From positions 3,496-31,165 of the forward strand of contig CAJUSR010000021.1 of assembly GCA_910588855.1 (NCBI GenBank): a stretch of DNA of 27,670 nt. The letters are read 5' to 3'. Within the stretch, counting starts at the first letter, position 1; every line of letters starts with the position of its first letter. The stretch comes from an uncultured Kineothrix sp. Lineage in GTDB: Bacteria; Bacillota; Clostridia; Lachnospirales; Lachnospiraceae. Positions 1 to 6,501 of the stretch are shown one piece after another. The translations under genes were made by a program, and so were the position numbers. The notes under the pieces were generated by a model. The model was not told the origin of the DNA and did not search any database. It saw nothing but the letters and a program-made list of their open reading frames with translations.

Positions 1-1
1 T

Positions 2-63
2 CCCAACTTCCCAACTTCCCAACTTCCCAACTTCCCAACTTCCCAACTTCCCAACTTCCCAAC
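2..63. repeat. 8-bp tandem repeat (CCCAACTT)n
   Basis: Seven perfect copies of CCCAACTT followed by a partial copy (CCCAAC). The array begins at the window edge, so its true length is unknown. No gene overlaps it. It is a simple-sequence repeat that could vary in copy number by slippage; no function can be read from the sequence. Confidence 0.95.
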
Positions 64-275
64 ACGTAAATCTTACACTAGTAATATTTATATGTCAAGT
101 TCATGCCATCCCTTTTTTGAAAAAGTGAATATTCATACTCCCTTTTCGGAAAAGTGTTCCCACTGTTCATCTCCCAAAATTTGATGAATATTCATATATT
201 CTTAATTCTTCACGCGATTTAAGCAACTATACTTGAAAAACCATCTACTGAATATTGAGAAAATTAAAGATGAGA
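64..275. other. AT-rich intergenic stretch with repeated TGAATATTCA palindromes
   Basis: No open reading frame with a ribosome binding site is visible. The 10-bp palindrome TGAATATTCA occurs at 126-135 and 185-194, and a partial copy (TGAATATT) at 249-256. Spacing is about 60 bases each time, which could be a regulator site array, but no adjacent complete gene start supports this. Confidence 0.4.
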
Positions 276-312
276 ATTGAAAAAGGCTGCCCGTTTTGAT
301 TGGGTAGCCTTT
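276..312 (-). terminator. Intrinsic terminator downstream of the chemoreceptor pseudogene
   Basis: Stem AAAGGCTgCCC (282-292) pairs with GGGtAGCCTTT (302-312) around a 9-base loop. Read on the minus strand it is followed by TTTTTC. It lies about 45 bases past the restored stop of the chemoreceptor gene. Confidence 0.75.
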
Positions 313-355
313 TGGATTTAATTTGACTTATCTATCATGTGAAAGTACAGCGATT

Positions 356-1784
356 TCATATTTTAAATTTCTTCATTTCCTTTTCCAGTTCTTTGGAAAC
401 TTCCTCAATGCTGCCTACCTCGCTTCGGATGTCCGTCAGCTCCTTTTCCAAAGCTCTTATTACCTCTGCCGACAGCCCTTCCGTTTTCTGCGAAATATCG
501 CAAATCCTCCGTCTGTTCCACGGTGCCTTCCGCTATCTCTTTCAATGCCGTACCGATATTCCCTACATTTGCCTCAATGTCCTGCAGCTTGCCGGAACAT
601 CTGGACAATTCTTCAGCAGACGCCATAATCCTTCCCAGAATATCGGAAATTTTATCCGCCATTATATTAAAGCTTCCTGCCAAAAGCCCTACTTCATTCC
701 CGTTCCCTTCCTCTGCACGGATAGAAAAATCGCCCTCCGCCGCTTCCTTTATTAACCCGGTAATAGAAATAAGGGGTCTTGTCAGTTTCCTGACAATAAG
801 TATCACCAGCAAAAGGGCTATCCCCATACCGGCCAGCAGAATAAATGCTGCGGCCTTTAGCATATTGTTCACCGTCGCCATAGCGGAACTTTTCTTATGC
901 AAAGTAATCAACGACCAGGAATCCGATTCCCCTTTTAGCGGAATTGCCGTATAGCTGACATAATACGGCTTCTCTTCATAAGAAACTTTCCCGCTTCCTT
1001 CTCCCCCTTCTATTACCTTATCGATGATTTGTTTAAAGTCTTCCGGAATCTCCAGCGGAAGCTGTTCCGTCACAATATTCCCTTCCGCATCCCTCTTGGC
1101 ATTTCCTGCCCCGTCCTTAACCGGAACCGTCTTGACCATTTCCTGATAATTATATTGTTCTTCTATCTGTGTGGTATCGGGATGAGCCACCACTACCCCT
1201 TCCCCGTCAATCACGAAAGAAATTCTTCCATCTTCCTCCCTGGAATATTCCCCTATCAAATCCTGTAAAAAATCAAGCTTCAAATCCGCCGCATGAATGC
1301 CTACCAATTCCTCCCCGCGGTACATCGGAAAGAAAATAGAAGCGCAAGGCATTCCGGTCGCAACGGAATAGTATGATTTTGATATAAACGGCTTTTTCTC
1401 CGACATAGTCTGGACAAACCACCATCTTGTAGACCGGTCTGCCAGCTCCCCCTGGGAACGCCCCGTCTGCAATCCATCCGTTCCTTATATGTAAATCTGT
1501 TCCAAATAGGTATTCCTTTTCACGCACTGCGCCAAAATAGGCGTCTGAATATCCGTCTCCATTGTTAAAATACTGGGGTTCTCTGCCAGCCCTTCATTAA
1601 TGCCGTATGCGCCGTCCATAAAAACCGCTATCTCCCCAGCCAATAAATTGGAAATATCCCTGTTTCTGGAATAAATATCTTCCTCATAAGCAGTTATAAA
1701 TACTATGAGAATAATTGCCGCAAGCACACAGATTACCGTCATCATGGGAACAGTCATCTGTCTGAAAATACTCTTTTTCTTCAT
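356..1784 (-). pseudogene. Methyl-accepting chemotaxis-like sensor, broken
   Basis: The N-terminus (MKKKSIFRQMTVP, then a hydrophobic segment) begins at 1784 after a GGAAGGAA ribosome site. An extracellular dCache-like domain follows, with sensor features such as FPMYRGEELVGIHAADLKLDFL. A second transmembrane segment and a HAMP domain (KLTRPLISITGLIKEAAEGD) come next. A TAA codon at 1485-1487 is exactly in frame and splits the sensor domain, so this is a nonsense change rather than a frameshift. Near 490-505 the frame shifts: the downstream frame reads sensibly as a charged coiled coil ending in KEMKKFKI at a TGA at 356-358, while the original frame runs into unrelated sequence. Only about 120 residues follow HAMP, and the conserved MCP signalling hairpin is absent. 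The gene would have sensed an external ligand for chemotaxis. As it stands it cannot make a normal receptor. Confidence 0.85.
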
Positions 1785-1829
1785 ATAAGTTCCTTCCTAT
1801 CGCCTGAATAAAAATGTCGTTAGTAATAA

Positions 1830-1859
1830 ATTATAACATGCTTTGTACAGCAATTGCAA
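1830..1859 (-). promoter_or_regulatory. Sigma-A-type promoter of the chemoreceptor gene
   Basis: On the minus strand, TTGCAA (plus 1854-1859) and TATAAT (plus 1830-1835) are separated by 18 bases. A TG lies one base before the -10, as in an extended -10. It lies about 45 bases upstream of the start codon at 1784. Confidence 0.6.
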
Positions 1860-1991
1860 TTATCTGGCAATAAAGGTTCCACAGAAAAATTCCAGCGCCT
1901 AATTAGTCGAGTAGAGAAGATTCATCTTCCCCTATTTTCTGCGCGCCGCATAGCGGCATATTTCCTTTGCATGGAACTGAACATAAAAACA

Positions 1992-2266
1992 TTAAAAGGC
2001 ACTGTTCCCATACATTTTTTCCAGATACTCTTCCGCTTCCCGCCTCGACTTGAAAATAACAATGTCCTTCTTTCCCCTGTATTGGTCCAGCAGCCTATAA
2101 ATTGGGGGCAGTTCCTTTTTGGGGAAATCCATAATCCATTGCATAAACTCTTTATCAAATTCCTTTTCTATCCACGGTAAATCTTCCCTCTTTTTCCCTA
2201 TACGGGATTTTGCGCCCGACAAACAAACTTCCAGCGGAACATCCAGCAAAAAAACAGTATCACATT
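1992..2266 (-). pseudogene. P-loop kinase (adenylate kinase-like), C-terminal half
   Basis: Reading on the minus strand from the junction at 2266, the frame gives CDTVFLLDVPLEVC, then SGAKSRIGKKREDLPW and a tail rich in charged residues ending KMYGNSAF. This is the C-terminal half of the small P-loop kinase family often annotated as adenylate kinase or topology modulation protein. It carries no Walker A motif and no start of its own, and stop codons lie immediately upstream inside the inserted DNA. The missing Walker A half is at 8220-8453 in the same orientation. Joining the two halves at a shared TT gives one continuous frame of about 168 residues, normal for the family. The gene was therefore split by the element at 2267-8221. 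Confidence 0.88.
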
Positions 2267-2289
2267 GATTTTACGTTTATAAGGAAGTA
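2261..2289. other. Left attachment junction and left terminal inverted repeat
   Basis: Host sequence ends at CACA (2261-2264), the shared core TT is 2265-2266, and the element begins at 2267. TTTACGTTTATAAGGAAGTA (2270-2289) is the left imperfect terminal repeat. It matches the reverse complement of 8197-8216 at 17 of 20 positions. Such imperfect terminal repeats are the usual binding sites of large serine recombinases. Confidence 0.8.
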
Positions 2290-2331
2290 TTCACAACAAC
2301 TATCATCAACGCTGACAAACAGGGTGCAAAC

Positions 2332-2380
2332 AAAAGCAGAGAGCATATCACTTTCATTAGTGGTCGGTTCTCTGCTTTTT
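2332..2380 (+). terminator. Strong hairpin near the left end of the element
   Basis: AAAAGCAGAGA (2332-2342) pairs with TCTCTGCTTTT (2369-2379), and a smaller inner stem is CACT/AGTG. A run of five T ends it at 2380 on the plus strand. The stem is symmetrical, so it could also stop transcription entering the element from the host side. Confidence 0.6.
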
Positions 2381-2493
2381 GTTACGCAGTAGAACGCCAT
2401 TTTTGAGGGTAGGAACATAAAAATATCGTCTAAGTGTTTCCCATGCTCTGAAAGCCGCATAAATCAAGGACTTTTTAACCTCTACTGCGTAAC
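2381..2493. repeat. Palindrome-ended repeat, copy 1
   Basis: A 113-bp unit bounded by a perfect 12-bp inverted repeat: GTTACGCAGTAG at 2381-2392 and CTACTGCGTAAC at 2482-2493. A second unit of 112 bp at 2814-2925 shares its first 40 or so bases and its last 30 or so. No protein is encoded. It may be a small non-autonomous element, a structured RNA or a protein-binding site. Confidence 0.75.
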
Positions 2494-2570
2494 ATACCTA
2501 CCCAAGAAAGCAGTAGTTTTATAAAGCGATTGGATTAGACGGATTTTGAACACCGTAACAACTCCCGGTG

Positions 2571-2628
2571 TTGGATTATCCGATATTGGATTTTCCGACA
2601 CCGGGTTATCCGACATCGGAAAATCCAA
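2571..2628. repeat. 15-bp iterons with an embedded 13-bp inverted repeat
   Basis: Three tandem 15-bp units are visible: TTGGATTATCCGATA (2571), TTGGATTTTCCGACA (2586) and CCGGGTTATCCGACA (2601). A fourth element in reverse follows. TTGGATTTTCCGA (2586-2598) and TCGGAAAATCCAA (2616-2628) form a perfect 13-bp inverted repeat. Iterons next to an inverted repeat are typical of replication, transfer-origin or recombinase accessory sites, but the function is not determined here. Confidence 0.8.
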
Positions 2629-2813
2629 CGCAATTAAATAAAGATATAACTAACTAAAGAAAAACCAAATACGGATTTAATCAAATATCTATTCCTTTCC
2701 TATCCTTTCCCCTAACCCCTCTCCTTTGAAGCACGATATAGCGGTAGAATTGCAGGAATGGAAAAGAATGGAATTGAATGGAAACGGCAGTACAAGGAAA
2801 TATCGTTTACTAT

Positions 2814-2925
2814 GTTACGCAATAGAACGCCGTTTTTAAGGATAGGAGTACAAAACCCTTACCCTTGTCCTTATCGCCGCTGTAATGCGCTTAAATCAAG
2901 CGAGAAACACCCTCTATCGTGTAAC
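2814..2925. repeat. Palindrome-ended repeat, copy 2
   Basis: Ends are GTTACGCAATAG (2814-2825) and CTATCGTGTAAC (2914-2925), an inverted repeat with two mismatches. It has the same orientation and almost the same length as copy 1, including shared TAGAACGCC, TAAATCAAG and a trailing GAAAGCAGT just outside the right arm. The middle has diverged, so duplication is old. Confidence 0.7.
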
Positions 2926-2944
2926 AAACATTCCATACTGGATT

Positions 2945-3060
2945 GAGGGCGAAAGCAGTTTACTGATTTCGCCCTCTTGACTACCCACAAGCAAAGGCGG
3001 GAAAAGCTGTCAAGGGCGCGAAGCGCGAAGTTTACCCTTGACAGCTTTTCCTGTCTTTGC
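2945..3060. repeat. Two strong inverted repeats downstream of the sigma/HTH_16 genes
   Basis: GAGGGCGAAA (2945-2954) pairs with TTTCGCCCTC (2967-2976). GGAAAAGCTGTCAAGGG (3000-3016) pairs perfectly with CCCTTGACAGCTTTTCC (3035-3051), with an outer GCAAAG/CTTTGC pair at 2991-2996 and 3055-3060. The loop contains a small CGCGAAGCGCG palindrome. The second structure ends 7 bases from the HTH_16 stop codon, so it may terminate that transcript, although it has no T-run. A transfer or recombination site is an alternative. Confidence 0.65.
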
Positions 3061-3066
3061 TACTTC

Positions 3067-3270
3067 CTAACGGTCGAAACGGAATTTCAATATGGCTTCA
3101 ACCAGTTTAGCCTTTAATCTGTCCTGTATATCGTCATTGATATGCCCCTTATACATAGACAGGTATTTGATGTGTGCAGTGTAATACAGCAATACTATGT
3201 TTATTGCTTCCGGCTCTCCGGCAACAGCTTTTTTGATTACTTCAAAAGGTATCAGTTTTTTGTTCCTCAT
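3067..3270 (-). CDS. HTH_16-type small DNA-binding protein of conjugative transposons
   Basis: A 67-residue protein beginning MRNKKLIPFEVIKKAVAGEP and ending in a basic tail (KAKLVEAILKFRFDR). The pattern of an FEVIKKAVAGEPEAI helix followed by a short YLS segment and a DDIQDRLKAKLVEAI helix matches the helix-turn-helix domain family found in Tn916-type elements, where it follows a sigma-like gene. It overlaps the upstream sigma gene by 29 bases, so the two are translationally coupled. Family members are thought to help control element gene expression. The exact target is not known, and the start ATG at 3270 is embedded in the sigma coding sequence. Confidence 0.8.
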   Translation of the reverse strand: MRNKKLIPFEVIKKAVAGEPEAINIVLLYYTAHIKYLSMYKGHINDDIQDRLKAKLVEAILKFRFDR

Positions 3271-3700
3271 GTTCCAATCTCTCCCATTCTTTTCGTAGCT
3301 GTTTCAATGCAACATTTCTCCTGTGGTTTATCGTACTCCTGCAACGCCCGTACAGTCTGCCGATTGCTTCATCACGATAACCAATGAAGTAATAAAGCAA
3401 TAGGACTTCCCGCCTTAATTCCGGCAATCTTGATAATGCCGTTGCCAACCGTTCATCATCAACGATAACTTCCTTTCCCAACACAAGAAATACGGTCGGC
3501 TTCTCCTGTCTTTCAAAATAGCTGTCCATAGCAGACGGTTCAAAGTGTCTTTCCGACATCAGATAGTCAAGGGACACTTCCCTTGCTTCTTTCCGCTTCA
3601 AATCCCGCCATGCGTTGATTGCTTCATGGCGTAATACAATCTTGCAGAACGCATTGAAAGCATATTCGATATGCTCCATGAATTGTTCAGAATATCTCAT
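3242..3700 (-). CDS. Sigma-70-family RNA polymerase sigma factor, mobile-element type
   Basis: 152 residues. The N-terminal half is poorly conserved but contains the HEAINAWRDLKRKEAREVSLDYL region common to element-borne sigma-like proteins. The C-terminal half (about residues 80-140) is a sigma region 4: LATALSRLPELRREVLLLYY, then a helix-turn-helix with YRDEAIGRLYGRCRSTINHR. Tn916 and its relatives carry a comparable protein paired with an HTH_16 gene, as here. A clear AAGGGGGTGAG ribosome site precedes the ATG at 3700. It probably directs or tunes transcription of element genes. Which promoters it reads cannot be deduced from this sequence. Confidence 0.82.
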   Translation of the reverse strand: MRYSEQFMEHIEYAFNAFCKIVLRHEAINAWRDLKRKEAREVSLDYLMSERHFEPSAMDSYFERQEKPTVFLVLGKEVIVDDERLATALSRLPELRREVLLLYYFIGYRDEAIGRLYGRCRSTINHRRNVALKQLRKEWERLEHEEQKTDTF

Positions 3701-3934
3701 TTTCTCTCACCCCCTTTCTTCCCAGTAGGGGGCTATTACAGCAAACGCCCATACCGCATAAAGCGGTACAGGCATTTGGGTAATACATGATTATCGGGTT
3801 TGCGAAACGGTTCCGATAATATGAGTTATTAAGACACGCTAAATGATATGTATGTTCATATTCATAGGCAGAAAATCCCGTTCTATCAGACAGGATTTTT
3901 TTAACAGTTCACCATAAGAAACATGATTCGGATA
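3701..3934. other. Leader of the sigma/HTH_16 operon with stacked hairpins
   Basis: No gene is seen. Hairpins are TACCGC/GCGGTA (3752-3768), ATTATCGG/CCGATAAT (3790-3820) enclosing GTTT/AAAC, and AAAATCC/GGATTTT (around 3880-3900). Read on the minus strand they lie in the untranslated region ahead of the sigma gene, where they could act as attenuators. Confidence 0.45.
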
Positions 3935-3990
3935 ATAAAAAAGCAACATGGCGATACCCCCAATGCTTCTAAGCATTCGATACCGCCATG
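3935..3990 (-). terminator. Long hairpin terminator with T-run
   Basis: CATGGCG (3947-3953) pairs with CGCCATG (3984-3990), and an inner AATGCTT (3962-3968) pairs with AAGCATT (3971-3977). On the minus strand it is followed by TTGCTTTTTTATT. It separates the cargo operon from the sigma/HTH_16 operon. Confidence 0.7.
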
Positions 3991-4048
3991 CCTTAAAAAA
4001 AGTGTAACTTTAACACACCCTCTGTAAATCCATTTTTGAAAAAGGGAA

Positions 4049-4160
4049 ACGGCGGTCTTGAATGTTGTTTCAAAACCGCCGTCAAGCCGCTTTATTTTGT
4101 TAAAAACGCATGATAATCCTGCCGCCACAACAACGGTTTTTTTTATTTCCGTAGTGGCGG
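4049..4160 (-). terminator. Tandem hairpins just downstream of the WYL regulator
   Basis: ACGGCGGT (4049-4056) pairs with ACCGCCGT (4075-4082), and CCGCCAC (4122-4128) pairs with GTGGCGG (4154-4160) with an inner ACGG/CCGT. The second begins 8 bases past the regulator stop codon on the minus strand. The strand-specific T-run is weak, so readthrough to the stronger terminator at 3935-3990 is likely. Confidence 0.45.
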
Positions 4161-4168
4161 ATATTTTG

Positions 4169-5074
4169 TTAATACATAGAAAATATTTTTTTGGCTTTTT
4201 CCTTTAGAATGTTTCTTGCTTCAACCGGTTCGATAATTTCAACGTATTCACCAAAAGAAAGCAGATAAAGGAAAGTCCAGTCGCTAAGCTGATATCTGAA
4301 AGTTACTTCCAATGTGCCATCATCTAATTTTTTAATATACTTCTCTTGAAATTCATCATAAACCTTATACGCTATCTTTTCTGAAAAATGCAATATGAAT
4401 ACGGGCGTATTGTATTCTTCCTTATAGACAGGGGTAATGGAAAAATCCTTTGGCAGTTCACGGTCAAATAACTGATTCGTTATTTGAAGCTCCCTTATGC
4501 GGGACATTTTGAAAGTGCGAATATCCTTTTTATTTTCTGAATAAGCAACAAGATACCATGAATGCGATTTGAACACTAATTTCAACGGCTCAACAGTCTG
4601 ATGAGTTACAGTCAATTCGGCATTAAAATAAGTAAATGTAATCACATATTTGTTGATTATCGCACGTTCCAAAGCTGTAATGTTATTTCGTTCTTTTTCA
4701 GGACTGCCCCAATAGGAGAAGTCAATTTCCAACCATTCAGATTGTAAATTATGGCTAAACAGTCCGGCAACCTTGTTTAATGATTTGTCTGCATCGGGGT
4801 AATTTGACGATTTTAAAATCTGCAACGCCTGTACAATATTGTTTTGCTCCTCTTGTGTGAAATAAGATTTATCCAATGAGAAGCCTTGTAATAAGGACAG
4901 CCCTCCGCCAAATCCCTTTTGTGACGTAATTGGTATGCCTGCAACCGAAAGTATATTGATGTCCCTGTATATTGTGCGGGTAGAAACACAAAGTTCTTCT
5001 GCCAGTTGTTTCGCTGTTATATTTTCATGCCTTAACAGGAGAAACACAATTTGAATAAGTCTGTCTATCTGCAT
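4169..5074 (-). CDS. WYL-domain (YafY/DeoR-like) transcriptional regulator
   Basis: About 301 residues from the preferred start at 5074 (MQIDRLIQIVFLLL). That start has an AAGAAGAG ribosome site and is the usual family opening. A longer frame from 5107 would overlap the upstream gene more deeply. Residues 1-60 form an HTH_11 winged helix (TAKQLAEELCVSTRTIYRDI), and residues about 128-210 form a WYL domain, here with the variant core SHSWYLVAYSENKKDIRTFK. A WCX-like C-terminal domain follows. WYL proteins sense ligands, often nucleic-acid or nucleotide-related, and regulate adjacent genes. It is the last gene of a three-gene operon whose upstream members end within a few bases of the next start, so it probably controls its own operon through the dyad at 5811-5825. 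Confidence 0.85.
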   Translation of the reverse strand: MQIDRLIQIVFLLLRHENITAKQLAEELCVSTRTIYRDINILSVAGIPITSQKGFGGGLSLLQGFSLDKSYFTQEEQNNIVQALQILKSSNYPDADKSLNKVAGLFSHNLQSEWLEIDFSYWGSPEKERNNITALERAIINKYVITFTYFNAELTVTHQTVEPLKLVFKSHSWYLVAYSENKKDIRTFKMSRIRELQITNQLFDRELPKDFSITPVYKEEYNTPVFILHFSEKIAYKVYDEFQEKYIKKLDDGTLEVTFRYQLSDWTFLYLLSFGEYVEIIEPVEARNILKEKAKKIFSMY

Positions 5075-5078
5075 ATCA

Positions 5079-5423
5079 TCACTCTTCTTTTTTATATTCA
5101 GCGGCAAGCTGCCTTAGCCTGTTCAGATTGTCTGAATTATCACCTAAATCTTTTTCAAGCATGGAACAGGGGAATCCGTCACACTCGGCGCAGCTTTTAT
5201 AAGATTTTTTAGTGCCGCATAGTCTTATTTCACAATCGCCACACATCTTTTGGGACACCGTATCAGAATGACATCCCAAACAATACATATCTTCTTTTGA
5301 AAATTTATAAGTGTCCGTTGAATACTCGTCTGCCAGTCTGATTTGCTCGGCTGTATCTTTACGGACAGAAGCCAGATAAACCGCACATTCCCCACAATTC
5401 AATCCACAATATGCTAAATCCAT
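5079..5423 (-). CDS. DUF3795 cysteine-rich protein
   Basis: 114 residues beginning MDLAYCGLNCGECAVYLASV, the signature of the DUF3795 family. Eleven cysteines occur in paired groups: YCGLNCGEC at the start, YCLGC and KMCGDCEIRLC in the middle, then SCAECDGFPCSML. This suggests metal binding, most likely zinc or an iron-sulfur cluster. The biochemical role of the family is unknown. The start codon overlaps the upstream stop in a TAATG arrangement, and the stop lies 4 bases before the regulator start, so the three genes form one operon. It is short and cytosolic, with no signal or membrane segment. Confidence 0.82.
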   Translation of the reverse strand: MDLAYCGLNCGECAVYLASVRKDTAEQIRLADEYSTDTYKFSKEDMYCLGCHSDTVSQKMCGDCEIRLCGTKKSYKSCAECDGFPCSMLEKDLGDNSDNLNRLRQLAAEYKKEE

Positions 5424-5770
5424 TAAAACACTGCCTCCCCTAAATATTTGTCATGTGGAACGATTAAACACTTTTCAATCGTTTTCCAATAGCTGTTGTA
5501 AAGATTTTTCTGTGCCGCTCCATAGCTTTCTTTCGTATCAAATTCCCAATAAAGCATATACTTAACACTTTTTACAATGCGGGTGATTTTTAGCGGTGGA
5601 AGCCCCTCTTTAATTTGTTCCATGTCTATGTGATACCCTCTTTTGACAAGCCGGAGCAGAAGCAGTCCCTCCTGTTTTTCCAAAAGGCTTTTAGCTTCAA
5701 GCATTAACGCTTCAAATTCCTCTACCTTTTGTGGCTTGACTTGATAAATACATATTTCTGTAAACGGCAT
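5423..5770 (-). CDS. Dimeric alpha/beta-barrel (antibiotic biosynthesis monooxygenase-like) protein
   Basis: 115 residues from the preferred ATG at 5770 (MPFTEICIYQVKPQ). The AAGGAGG site is 8 bases from this ATG but only 2 bases from the alternative ATG at 5776. The opening beta strand followed by the VEEFEALMLEAKSLLEKQEG helix, then LLLLRLVKR and a later YMLYWEFDTKESYGAAQ segment, fits the ferredoxin-like dimeric alpha/beta barrel fold used by ABM and related proteins. No catalytic residue can be assigned, and it might be a stress or small-molecule binding protein rather than an oxygenase. It is the first gene of the cargo operon. The family assignment is by fold pattern only. Confidence 0.55.
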   Translation of the reverse strand: MPFTEICIYQVKPQKVEEFEALMLEAKSLLEKQEGLLLLRLVKRGYHIDMEQIKEGLPPLKITRIVKSVKYMLYWEFDTKESYGAAQKNLYNSYWKTIEKCLIVPHDKYLGEAVF

Positions 5771-5791
5771 ATTCATATCCTCCTTGTGTGT

Positions 5792-5825
5792 ATTTTAGCA
5801 TTAGGAATATGACAGCAAGTGTGTC
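5792..5825 (-). promoter_or_regulatory. Promoter and dyad operator of the cargo operon
   Basis: On the minus strand, TTGCTG (plus 5813-5818) and an extended -10 TGCTAAAAT (plus 5792-5800) are separated by 15 bases. The dyad GACA-N7-TGTC (5811-5825) overlaps the -35 hexamer, a typical place for a repressor. The linked WYL protein is the natural candidate to bind it. Confidence 0.45.
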
Positions 5826-6238
5826 GCATTCCTCTATTTATTTTGAGGGAAATAACAAAAATATGGCTGTTCCCATTTTATGACACAAAATCTCTTTTCT
5901 TGGCACGCCATAATTATATACGGACTTCTGAATAATTGCAATGACAGTGAAATTTTTGAAATTGTATAATTTGTTGTTTGGCATTTTCCAAACTTCCCCG
6001 TAGTAGGGAATAAGGAAAACTTTTTTGAAGAATTTCTCTCAAAAGTCCGTCAAAATCGTCCTGTGCGGTGTTGTAGGTAGTGAGAGAGTTTATCAGAGGG
6101 TTTGGGATTCTTCCCAACAAGCAAAATCTGTCCGGCAAGCCATAGCGCAGACGGGCAGATTTACGGAAAAGGGTACCCTTTTCCTATGCTTGCTCCGAAA
6201 CTTTTCATTTTAACAAATACGGAAAGGAAGGGAAAAGA
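5826..6238. other. Control region upstream of tnpW-like and recombinase genes
   Basis: No supported gene. The region holds GTTTGG/CCAAAC (about 5983-6000), AATCTG/CAGATT (about 6125-6162) and a perfect 20-bp palindrome, GGAAAAGGGTACCCTTTTCC, at 6165-6184. The palindrome lies 55 bases before the tnpW-like start. It is well placed as an operator or transcript hairpin controlling recombinase expression. Confidence 0.5.
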
Positions 6239-6439
6239 ATGGATTGGGAACTGGAAATCAAAGACAGCGAATTTGTACCGCAAAAGAGAAAGCCAACAGA
6301 AGAAACCGTCTGCTACAAAATCGGCGGCACATACTATGAAGTGTCTACCTCCTGCGGCGGTTCGGAACGGCTCCGCGACAAGATGATACGGCTCATAAAA
6401 GCAGAAACCGTCAAACCGCCCAATGACAAACAGGGATAA
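6239..6439 (+). CDS. TnpW-like transposon-encoded small protein
   Basis: 66 residues with an AAGGAAGGG ribosome site. The core CYKIGGTYYEVSTSCGGSER followed by LRDKMIRLIKAE matches the small TnpW family carried directly upstream of TnpX-type recombinases in Tn4451-like elements. Family function is unclear. Its invariable position suggests it helps or modulates recombination. It ends 62 bases before the recombinase start and is probably cotranscribed with it. A TATAAT-like AT-rich stretch follows the stop, so the recombinase might also have its own promoter. Confidence 0.8.
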   Translation: MDWELEIKDSEFVPQKRKPTEETVCYKIGGTYYEVSTSCGGSERLRDKMIRLIKAETVKPPNDKQG

Positions 6440-6501
6440 GTGCGATATAATAAGGTTAGCACTTCTGTTTGTCGGGCGTTCATTACAGGAGGAATGAACA
6501 C

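Noticed and set aside
2260..2460. A 66-residue minus-strand frame crossing the left end of the element
   Set aside because: It spans the host junction and a terminator hairpin, lacks a ribosome site, and has no recognisable similarity.
2758..2946. A 62-residue plus-strand frame
   Set aside because: It is formed by the second palindrome-ended repeat and shows no start signal or protein-like composition.
3901..4128. A 75-residue minus-strand frame with many Cys and Phe
   Set aside because: It has no ribosome site and runs through two strong hairpins, including the T-run terminator at 3935-3990. It is better explained as structured non-coding DNA.
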